Source: JAOUEA01 sp040882605
GTDB taxonomy: Bacteria > Actinomycetota > UBA4738 > HRBIN12
Length of the DNA: 64,000 bases
Direction: 5' to 3'
NCBI GenBank assembly: GCA_040882605.1
Contig: JBBEAY010000067.1
Span: forward strand, 1 to 64,000
Shown: one piece after another, positions 56,605-64,000 of the stretch
Layout: each line of letters begins with the position of its first letter
Position numbering within the stretch: the stretch's first letter is position 1
Position numbers and translations under genes: made by a program
The notes under the pieces: model-generated
What the model saw: the letters and a program-made list of their open reading frames with translations, nothing else
What the model was told of the DNA's origin: nothing
The model's database searches: none

Positions 56605-56608
<4 letters not shown>
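56553..56608 (+). promoter_or_regulatory. Leader with two overlapping mini-ORFs before the mutase gene
   Basis: TAGGCT (56553-56558) ends 6 nt before GTG 56565, which opens a 10-codon frame (VSGGRAVTGG) ending TGA 56595-56597. This overlaps ATG 56594 of a 4-codon frame (MSDR) whose TGA 56606-56608 overlaps the mutase ATG 56605. Each junction is ATGA, so ribosomes could pass by termination-reinitiation. Confidence 0.55.
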
Positions 56609-58189
<1,581 letters not shown>

Positions 58190-58194
<5 letters not shown>

Positions 58195-58210
58195 TCTGGA
58201 TTGGACTAGC
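58190..58210. terminator. Bidirectional hairpin with both stop codons in its arms
   Basis: GCTAGTC (58190-58196) / GACTAGC (58204-58210), 7-nt loop. The left arm holds the mutase TAG and the right arm the TAG of the convergent small membrane-protein gene. Confidence 0.5.
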
Positions 58211-58370
58211 CGGTCACCAGTTGGACGAGGGCGTGGCCACTCGCTGCTAGTCCGGCGACGACCAGCACGACTCCGACGATGCGCAGTCGTTGGCCGCGTA
58301 TCGCCACCGACCCGATCGCCAGGCAGGCAAGTCCGACGCCCAGCTCGATCGCCCAGGTGACCGTCTCCAC
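58206..58370 (-). CDS. 54-residue two-helix membrane protein
   Basis: GTG 58370 (VETVTWAIELGVGLACLAIG) lies 8 nt after a TAGGGT box; the longer frame to 58388 would start upstream of the -10 box. Two hydrophobic helices separated by RGQRLRIVG. Divergent from the F420 reductase gene. Function unknown. Confidence 0.55.
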   Translation of the reverse strand: METVTWAIELGVGLACLAIGSVAIRGQRLRIVGVVLVVAGLAASGHALVQLVTG

Positions 58371-58378
58371 GCCGGCGG

Positions 58379-58384
58379 ACCCTA
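58379..58384 (-). promoter_or_regulatory. -10 box TAGGGT
   Basis: Minus-strand TAGGGT ends 8 nt before GTG 58370. Confidence 0.45.
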
Positions 58385-58410
58385 GCACCGGCGTGCGGGG
58401 CCACGTCCCG

Positions 58411-58416
58411 TAGGCT
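58411..58416 (+). promoter_or_regulatory. -10 box TAGGCT
   Basis: TAGGCT ends 8 nt before ATG 58425. Confidence 0.5.
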
Positions 58417-58424
58417 TCGAGGTC

Positions 58425-59111
58425 ATGGACGTGACGATCGTGGGCGGCACCGGCGCGGAAGGGTTCGGGCTAGCCCTGCGGCTGCTCGGCGCGGGTCATC
58501 TGGTGACGATCGCCTCACGCTCCGCCGAACGGGCAGCCGAGGCCGTCACGAGAGCGAAGGAGGCGCTCGGGTCGAACATCTCCGCCCACGGTGCCGAGAA
58601 CGCCGAGGCGGTAGCAAGGGCGAAGGTCGTGATCGTCACGGTGCCGTTCGTCGGCATGATCGGGATCTACGGCTCCATCGCGCCGGCGCTACAGCCAGGG
58701 CAGGTCGTGCTCGACGCCACCAGCCCGCTGATGGCGGCCGTGGGTGGCAAGGCGTGGGAAGCGATCCGTCCGTGGCAAGGGTCGGCCGCCGAGCTCGCGA
58801 CCACGCTCGTCCCCGACGGCGTGCCGGTGGTGGCCGGCTTCCATACGGTCGCGGCGCATACGCTCGCTGCGCTCGACCGCGAGGTCGACTCCGATGCGTT
58901 GCTCTGTTCCGATGACGACGACGCGAAGCGACTCGTGGGCGAGCTGATCGATTCGGTGCCGGGCATGCGATGGGTCGACGCCGGACCTCTCGCGAACGCC
59001 CGGCTCACCGAACCGCTCACCGCGCTGATCATCGCGATCAACCGCCGTTACAAGGTGCGCGATGGCGGGTTCCGCATCACTGGGCGCGAGTCGTGGGGCG
59101 CGCCGGGGTGA
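58425..59111 (+). CDS. fno: F420H2:NADP+ oxidoreductase
   Basis: Exchanges hydride between coenzyme F420 and NADP. 228 residues. MDVTIVGGTGAEGFGLALRL L is the NADP fold, with IASRSAERA giving the 2'-phosphate recognition; VVIVTVPFVGMIG, GFHTVAAHTLAAL and DAGPLANARLTEPLTALIIA match F420-dependent NADP reductases. Implies that the organism makes F420. Only a few bases separate its stop from the hydrolase region downstream. Confidence 0.9.
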   Translation: MDVTIVGGTGAEGFGLALRLLGAGHLVTIASRSAERAAEAVTRAKEALGSNISAHGAENAEAVARAKVVIVTVPFVGMIGIYGSIAPALQPGQVVLDATSPLMAAVGGKAWEAIRPWQGSAAELATTLVPDGVPVVAGFHTVAAHTLAALDREVDSDALLCSDDDDAKRLVGELIDSVPGMRWVDAGPLANARLTEPLTALIIAINRRYKVRDGGFRITGRESWGAPG

Positions 59112-59151
59112 GCGAGCGCTGCGTTCCCGCGTGCCGAAGGGGCGTGCGACC

Positions 59152-60018
59152 GTGAGCTGCCCCGGCCGGCTCGTGCCGATCGACGACACCTCGCTCTGGG
59201 TGGTCGAGCGCGGCCCCGATGACGGCCTGCCGTTGCTCGTGCTGCACGGCGGTCCTGGGCTCGACCACCACGAGTTCGCCGACTTCCTCGATCCGCTCAC
59301 CGATCGAGGGATCCGGCTCGTGCTCGTCGACCAGCGCGCGTGCGGCCGATCGGAACGCGCGCCGGAACACACGTGGACGCTCGATCGGTTCGCCCAAGAC
59401 GTGGTCATGCTCGCGCGGGCGATGCGCCTCGACCGGTACGCGGTGCTCGGGCATTCCTTCGGTGCGTTCGTCGCTCTACAGAACGCGGTCGACTTCCCGG
59501 GCGCGGCCGCGGCGAGCATCATCTCCGGTGGTATCCCGTCGATGCGGTTCCTCGACCGCGTCGAGGAGAACCTGCAGACGTTCGAGCCCGTCGAGCTCAA
59601 GGAACAGGTGATCGCGTCGTGGGCGCGGGAGCCCGAGGTTTCGACCCAGGAAGAGTTCGAGGGGATCATGCGCGACCAGTTCCCGTTCCATTTCGCGGAC
59701 CCGCTCGATCCGCGCATCGAGGATTACCTCGAGCGGACGGCCGACACGGTGTACGCGCCCGACGTGCTCCGCCACTTCTCCGCCGCCGGCTACGGTGCCA
59801 TCGAGGTCGAGGATCGGCTCGCCGAGGTGATCTCCCCAGTACTGGTGCTCGCCGGCCTCCACGATCGCACGTGTGTGGTCGAGGCCGCCGAGGTCACAGC
59901 AGCGGGCATCGCCGACGCGCAGCTCGTGCTGTTCGAGAAGAGCGGCCACATGACGTTCGTCGAGGAGCCGGAGGCCTATCTCGAGGCCGTCGCGAGGTTC
60001 GTAGGCACGCCCGCCTGA
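59152..60018 (+). CDS. Alpha/beta hydrolase (proline iminopeptidase-like)
   Basis: 288 residues. LLVLHGGPGLDHHEFADFLD is the oxyanion-loop HGGPG typical of proline iminopeptidases, VDQRACGRSER follows, the nucleophile elbow is VLGHSFGAFVALQNA, the acid is in VLVLAGLHDRTC and the catalytic His in FEKSGHMTFVEEP. GTG 59152 preceded by AAGGGG is preferred; the frame is open further upstream into the F420 reductase gene. Peptidase versus esterase activity is not determinable. Confidence 0.87.
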   Translation: MSCPGRLVPIDDTSLWVVERGPDDGLPLLVLHGGPGLDHHEFADFLDPLTDRGIRLVLVDQRACGRSERAPEHTWTLDRFAQDVVMLARAMRLDRYAVLGHSFGAFVALQNAVDFPGAAAASIISGGIPSMRFLDRVEENLQTFEPVELKEQVIASWAREPEVSTQEEFEGIMRDQFPFHFADPLDPRIEDYLERTADTVYAPDVLRHFSAAGYGAIEVEDRLAEVISPVLVLAGLHDRTCVVEAAEVTAAGIADAQLVLFEKSGHMTFVEEPEAYLEAVARFVGTPA

Positions 60019-60044
60019 GCGAGCCGTGGCCCCGAGCGAACCGG

Positions 60045-61775
60045 TCAGTCGATGACCGCGAGCGTCTGGCCTGTCTGCACGACCTGACCGGCGCGGATCG
60101 GAAGGTCGGTGACCTCCCCGTCGCGCGTGGCCGCGATGTGGTTCTCCATCTTCATCGCCTCGAGGATGCAGATCACCTCGCCCGCCCTGATGTCCTGGCC
60201 CTTCTCGACCAGCACCTTGATGATCGTGCCTTGCATCTCCGCTCGCACCTCGCCGTGCACGTGTTCCTGGTGCGCGGCCGTGTGGATCTCAGGCGGCCCG
60301 GGCGCGACGTCGCGGCGCTCGTCGAACACGCGCACGGGCACGCGGCGTCCGTCGACCTCGACGAGGATGTCGGCGGGCCTTCCCTCCCGAGCCGACGGCC
60401 CCTGCTGTCCGAGCTCGGGATGCGCCGGGAAGTTGGCCTCGGCGAGCGCGTGCTCGGCCCACGTGGTCGTGTGCGTGCCGGTCCTGAACTCCTTCGACTC
60501 GAGCATCCACCGATGGGCCGCGATGGTGGTAGGCACGCCCTCGACGGTGTACTCGCCGAGCGCCCGCAGCATGCGCCGTCGCGCCTGCTCGCGATCGGTG
60601 CCCGCCACGACCAGCTTCGCGAACATCGAGTCGTAGTCGCCGGGGATCTCCCTTCCTTGTCCGAACCCGGCATCGACCCGCACGAATGGGCCGGCCGGCT
60701 CCTCGTAGCGCGTGATGCGCCCCGGCCCCGGCATGAAGTTGCGCCCTGGATCCTCGGCGTTGATGCGGCACTCGATCGCCGCTCCACGCGTCGAGACCTC
60801 GAGGCCGGCCACCGACTCACCCATCGCGATGGCGATCTGCAGGGCCACGAGGTCGAGACCTGTGACCATCTCGGTGACCGTGTGCTCCACCTGGAGCCGC
60901 GTGTTCATCTCCAGGAAGTAGAAGTCGCCGTCCTGGTCGACGATGCACTCGATCGTGCCGGCGTTCACGTAGCCGGTCTCGCGAGCCAGGGTGATCGACG
61001 CGTCTGCGAGACGCTGGCGCATCGCGTCGTCGATCGCGGTCGAGGGCGTTTCCTCGATCAGCTTCTGGTGGCGCCGCTGCACCGTGCAGTCGCGCTCTCC
61101 CAGGAACATCACGTTGCCCCGTGCGTCGGCGAGGATCTGCGCCTCGACGTGTCGCGCGCCGTCGACGTAGCGCTCCAGGAACACCTCGGGCCGGCCGAAG
61201 TACGACTGTGCTTCGCGGGCGCCGCGCTTGAGCGCCTCTTCGAGGTGGCCGGCGTCGCGCACGATGTGCATGCCCTTGCCGCCTCCGCCGAAGACAGCTT
61301 TCACGAGCAACGGGAAGCCGATGCGCTCGGCCTGTTTCCGCGCCTGCTTCGCGTCGACGGGTTCGGGGGTGCCGGGCACGACCGGCATGCCGCTCGCGTC
61401 GGCGGCCCGGCGAGCCGCCGCCTTGTCGCCCATGATCTCGATCGCCTGCGGCGACGGTCCGATGAACGTGAGGCCGGCGTCGGCGACCGCCTGCGCGAAC
61501 TGCGGCCGTTCCGACAGGAACCCGTACCCGGGGTGGATCAGAGTGGCTTTCGATCGGCGAGCGACGTCGAGGATGGCATCGATCGACAGGTACGACGCCG
61601 ACGCCTGCGCGGGGCCGATACGGAACGCCTGATCGGCCATCTCCACATGCAGCGCATCGCGGTCGGCATCGGAGTAGACGGCGACGGTCGCGATCCCGAG
61701 CTCGCGGCACGTGCGCATGATGCGCACCGCGATCTCGCCGCGGTTCGCGATCAACACCTTGTGTTTAGGCTTCAC
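60045..61775 (-). CDS. Acyl-CoA carboxylase alpha subunit (biotin carboxylase + BCCP)
   Basis: 576 residues. Biotin carboxylase: KVLIANRGEIAVRIMRTCRE, the glycine loop AVFGGGGKGMHIV, FLERYVDGARHVEAQILAD and EMNTRLQVEHTVTE. The C-terminal biotinyl domain has EAMKMENHI with the biotinylated Lys. Such AccA/PccA subunits pair with a carboxyltransferase that is not in the window. Acetyl- versus propionyl-CoA use is open; with the mutase genes propionyl-CoA is attractive. Divergent from birA, its modifying enzyme. Confidence 0.95.
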   Translation of the reverse strand: MKPKHKVLIANRGEIAVRIMRTCRELGIATVAVYSDADRDALHVEMADQAFRIGPAQASASYLSIDAILDVARRSKATLIHPGYGFLSERPQFAQAVADAGLTFIGPSPQAIEIMGDKAAARRAADASGMPVVPGTPEPVDAKQARKQAERIGFPLLVKAVFGGGGKGMHIVRDAGHLEEALKRGAREAQSYFGRPEVFLERYVDGARHVEAQILADARGNVMFLGERDCTVQRRHQKLIEETPSTAIDDAMRQRLADASITLARETGYVNAGTIECIVDQDGDFYFLEMNTRLQVEHTVTEMVTGLDLVALQIAIAMGESVAGLEVSTRGAAIECRINAEDPGRNFMPGPGRITRYEEPAGPFVRVDAGFGQGREIPGDYDSMFAKLVVAGTDREQARRRMLRALGEYTVEGVPTTIAAHRWMLESKEFRTGTHTTTWAEHALAEANFPAHPELGQQGPSAREGRPADILVEVDGRRVPVRVFDERRDVAPGPPEIHTAAHQEHVHGEVRAEMQGTIIKVLVEKGQDIRAGEVICILEAMKMENHIAATRDGEVTDLPIRAGQVVQTGQTLAVID

Positions 61776-61796
61776 GACCGGTTCACCCGCCGCTCG

Positions 61797-61838
61797 CTCA
61801 CCGGTGGTTTCTCATCGGTGGTGTCTCATCAGTGGTGT
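61797..61838. repeat. Three 14-bp tandem repeats between the carboxylase and birA genes
   Basis: CTCACCGGTGGTTT, CTCATCGGTGGTGT and CTCATCAGTGGTGT follow one another without gaps in the 169-bp divergent intergenic region. A good candidate for a cooperative regulator site controlling biotin carboxylase and/or biotin ligase. Confidence 0.65.
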
Positions 61839-61944
61839 CATGGGTTTCATCTCACTCGGGCGCTGACCGGTGGGACGGTTCGCCCGCGATACTGTCCGGG
61901 CTTCCCATGGGAGTCAAACCTTCCAACGGCTTGGAGCGAGCACG

Positions 61945-62730
61945 ATGACGGTGAAGGAGCTCGAGCGAGCACTGCATCTGGCCGGTCTGTCCGCGCCCGC
62001 ACTATGGCACGAGGTTACCGGGTCGACGAATGCCGTCGCGGCTAGGCTCGCCGACTCCGGCGCGCCCGAGTGGACCCTGGCAGGGGCGGGACATCAGACT
62101 GCCGGTCGCGGCCGCCTCGGGCGGACGTGGATCGATCGGCCGAACGGGTCACTCATGACCTCGCTCGTGTTGCGGCCTTCGATGGCGCCCGATGACCTCG
62201 GTCTGCTCACCCTGCTCGCGGGCGCCGCGTGGGCCGAGATCGCAACCGAGATCAGCGGGCTCGACGTCCGGTGCAAGTGGCCCAACGATCTGCTGGTCGG
62301 CGAGGCCAAGGTGGGCGGAGTGCTCGCCGAGTCCTCGGTCGTGGGCGACCAGGTTCGTTGGGTCGTCATCGGGTCGGGTCTGAACCTGGAGGCTCCCGAA
62401 GTCGAGCACCACTTCGAGCACGACGATGAGCCGCCGCTCCTCGAGGTGACGGGCTTGGGGTCAGAGGTCGATCGGGTGGCCTTGCTCGGGGGGTTCCTGT
62501 CACGGTTCCGCCGGGGCTACCACGCCCCGCCCGAGGAGCTCGCCAACGAGGTCGTCGCACGATGGTCCGACGTTTCGTGCACGCTGGGTCGCATGGTCAG
62601 CGCTGTGGGCGTCGACGGCGTGCGACACGAAGGCGTGGCGATCGCCGTCGACGCTTCCGGCCGACTGGTGCTCGAGACCGCCCACGGGCCCACCGCGGTC
62701 GCATCCGAGGAGATCGAGCACTTGCGCTGA
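61945..62730 (+). CDS. birA: Biotin-[acetyl-CoA-carboxylase] ligase
   Basis: Attaches biotin to carrier domains via biotinyl-AMP. 261 residues: GHQTAGRGRLGRTWIDRPNG SL (GRGRLGR at residues 54-60), CKWPNDLLVGEAKVGGVLAE with the KWPND motif, and WVVIGSGLNLE. No N-terminal DNA-binding domain is evident, so it is not a BirA-type repressor itself. ATG 61945 after GGAGCGAG. Divergent from the biotin carboxylase gene it serves. Confidence 0.93.
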   Translation: MTVKELERALHLAGLSAPALWHEVTGSTNAVAARLADSGAPEWTLAGAGHQTAGRGRLGRTWIDRPNGSLMTSLVLRPSMAPDDLGLLTLLAGAAWAEIATEISGLDVRCKWPNDLLVGEAKVGGVLAESSVVGDQVRWVVIGSGLNLEAPEVEHHFEHDDEPPLLEVTGLGSEVDRVALLGGFLSRFRRGYHAPPEELANEVVARWSDVSCTLGRMVSAVGVDGVRHEGVAIAVDASGRLVLETAHGPTAVASEEIEHLR

Positions 62731-62791
62731 GGGGCGCGCCGATCGCGTTGAGGCCCCGCGGCCGCGTTTGCCGGGGGCCCCGGCCCTCGGA

Positions 62792-62797
62792 TAGCGT
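62792..62797 (+). promoter_or_regulatory. -10 box TAGCGT
   Basis: TAGCGT ends 6 nt before ATG 62804. Confidence 0.5.
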
Positions 62798-62803
62798 CTC
62801 GCC

Positions 62804-63493
62804 ATGTTCCCTCGCAAGCTGTTGATCCCGGGCGAGGAAGTCGTGCTGGAGCTGCGGCCCCATCCGGTGGCGCTGGCCGTGCCTGCGATCGTCTCGGTCA
62901 TCGCCACGGCGGTCGCCGCCTGGATCACGACCAAGGTCGACGGTGTCGGCGTGTGGATCGTGTGGGCGGCCTGGCTCGCGCTGATGCTCGGGTTCGTCAT
63001 GCCGAAGGCGGTCGCCTGGTGGACCTCGATCTTCGTGATCTCGACCGACCGCGTGATCAGCCGCGAGGGGTTCATCGCCAAGCGTTCGATGGAGATCCCG
63101 CTCGAGCAGGTGAGCGACGTTCGGTTCGACCAGGGCATATTCGATCGCATCGTCGGCGCAGGCACGCTGTTGATCCAGTCGGCCAGCACCGGTGGCACGA
63201 ACTCGTTCGACGACATCCGTCGGCCCGAAGAGGTGCAGCGAACGATCTTCCATCAGGGGGAGCTCAACCAGCAGCGCTCGTTGGGTCGCTCGATGCCGAC
63301 CGACGCTGCGCAGGCATCGGGCGCACCCGAGGCTCCTTCTCGTCCCGACGGCCCTTCGCGACCCTCAGGTTCGCCTCCGATCTCGCCGTCGGTCACGACC
63401 GAGCTCGAGCGTCTCGCGGATCTCCGCGCCAAAGGGGTTCTGACCGAGGACGAGTTCCAGGCGCAGAAGGCCCGCATCCTCGGACGGGGATGA
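62804..63493 (+). CDS. PH-domain membrane protein with C-terminal SHOCT motif
   Basis: 229 residues. Two transmembrane helices (VPAIVSVIATAVAAWIT and VWIVWAAWLALMLGFVM), then a bacterial PH domain (FVISTDRVISREGFIAKRSM EIPLEQVSDVRFDQ). A Pro/Ser-rich linker leads to a SHOCT-like end, LERLADLRAKGVLTEDEFQA QKARIL. Role unknown; such proteins are membrane-associated and often near transport or stress genes. Confidence 0.82.
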   Translation: MFPRKLLIPGEEVVLELRPHPVALAVPAIVSVIATAVAAWITTKVDGVGVWIVWAAWLALMLGFVMPKAVAWWTSIFVISTDRVISREGFIAKRSMEIPLEQVSDVRFDQGIFDRIVGAGTLLIQSASTGGTNSFDDIRRPEEVQRTIFHQGELNQQRSLGRSMPTDAAQASGAPEAPSRPDGPSRPSGSPPISPSVTTELERLADLRAKGVLTEDEFQAQKARILGRG

Positions 63494-63499
63494 CCCGCG

Positions 63500-63847
63500 A
63501 TGATCGGTGAGATCGACCACGTCTACTACTGGGTGCGCGATATGGACGCCGCGGTGGCGTTCTACCGCGACGTGCTCGCACTGCCGCTCGTGCGTCGTGA
63601 CGGCGACGAATGGGCCGAGCTCGAGGCCGGTCCGGTGCGCCTGGCGTTGCACGGCGCAGCCGACCCGATGCCCACGAGCGGCACGGTCGTCTTCCGGGTC
63701 GACGACCTCGACGACGCTCGCATGCTGCTTCGCGAGCGCGGCGCCGACGTCGATGAGCATGTCGGCGAGGTGGAGGGACTCGCGCGCTTCGCGACCGTGC
63801 GCGACCCCGACGGCAACCCGGTGCAGCTGATCGAGTACCTGACATGA
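63500..63847 (+). CDS. VOC (glyoxalase/bleomycin-resistance) family protein
   Basis: 115 residues with the paired beta-alpha-beta-beta-beta modules: MIGEIDHVYYWVRDMDAAVA FYRDVLALPLV, then VVFRVDDLDDARMLLRERGA and FATVRDPDGNPVQLIEYLT. Candidate metal ligands are His7 and the late Glu112. Follows the PH-domain gene by 6 nt; its TGA overlaps the ATG of the next gene. Substrate unknown. Confidence 0.87.
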   Translation: MIGEIDHVYYWVRDMDAAVAFYRDVLALPLVRRDGDEWAELEAGPVRLALHGAADPMPTSGTVVFRVDDLDDARMLLRERGADVDEHVGEVEGLARFATVRDPDGNPVQLIEYLT

Positions 63848-64000
63848 CCTCGGAGCCGGCCTCCGAGCCGTGCCCGCGGTGCGGCCGGACGCTCCCCAAC
63901 GGCGCTAACTTCTGTCCCAACTGCGGCGCGCCGGTTGCGGTGCCGGCCGCGTCGGAGCGACGGGTGGTCACGGTCGTCTTCGCCGACTTGGCCGGCTCGA
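63844..64000 (+). CDS. Zinc-ribbon class III cyclase, 3'-truncated by window end
   Basis: Only 52 codons are in the window. Two CxxC pairs (EPCPRCGRTLPNGANFCPNCG AP) are followed by RRVVTVVFADLAGS, the start of a class III nucleotide cyclase domain with the first metal Asp. Start ATG overlaps the VOC stop (ATGA). Genes of this layout are often long multidomain regulators with ATPase or TPR parts, which cannot be checked here. Confidence 0.8.
   Translation, partial: MTSEPASEPCPRCGRTLPNGANFCPNCGAPVAVPAASERRVVTVVFADLAGS

Noticed and set aside
59340..62045. 901-codon open frame on the plus strand
   Set aside because: Runs antisense through the biotin carboxylase gene and out of frame through the hydrolase; a high-GC shadow.

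Overview
The window looks like a draft or metagenome-derived chromosomal scaffold from a high-GC actinobacterium (Actinomycetota; class not resolvable by eye). Reasons: the order sucC-sucD-polytopic membrane protein-purN-purH is an actinobacterial arrangement; there is a GuaB3-type IMP dehydrogenase next to guaA, an F420-dependent NADP reductase, a mycobacterial/streptomycete-like citrate synthase and SdhCDAB set, many class III adenylate cyclases, and many genes whose start codon sits 6-9 nt after a TAnnnT box, as in leaderless actinobacterial genes. A 10-N gap with poly-G/poly-C flanks (1568-1604) and several single-base frame breaks warn that the consensus is not error-free.

Layout. 1-13 kb: truncated groEL, leucine-type amino-acid dehydrogenase, a phosphodiesterase-cysC pair, GMC oxidoreductase, guaB3-guaA, a frame-broken XRE regulator, sortase and the PcrA helicase. 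13.1-17.1 kb: a HicA-like/HTH toxin-antitoxin candidate with a 22-bp perfect palindrome, a dimethylformamidase-like protein with a tiny membrane partner, and a beta-lactamase-family serine hydrolase. 17.2-26.8 kb: a compact mobile element with a serine integrase at the left end, two exported proteins, and a long leftward run of small overlapping genes (zinc-finger proteins, HNH nuclease, RecA/RepA-like ATPase), without capsid or portal genes. It is inserted in the 3' end of an alpha/beta-hydrolase-adenylate cyclase gene; the displaced original 3' end lies at 17150-17186 and joining both flanks over a GG dinucleotide rebuilds an intact reading frame. 26.7-30.8 kb: three tandem hydrolase-cyclase fusion genes, each broken in or near the hydrolase domain.

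30.9-64 kb is mostly core metabolism: B12-binding mutase subunit, sucCD, purN-purH, folD-metF, an amidohydrolase, a membrane adenylate cyclase, a Xre/RES toxin-antitoxin pair with repeats over its promoter, a lipoprotein, then a TCA block (citrate synthase, two isocitrate/isopropylmalate-type dehydrogenases, malate dehydrogenase, sdhCDAB), a DsbB/TlpA-like thiol pair, methylmalonyl-CoA mutase large subunit, F420 reductase, biotin carboxylase/BCCP protein divergent from birA, a PH-domain protein, a VOC protein and the start of another cyclase.

Together sucCD, the mutase subunits, the biotin-dependent carboxylase, BirA and the TCA enzymes describe propionyl/methylmalonyl-CoA entry into an oxidative TCA cycle, and at least five cyclase genes point to rich cAMP-type signalling. 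I saw no rRNA, tRNA or CRISPR array.
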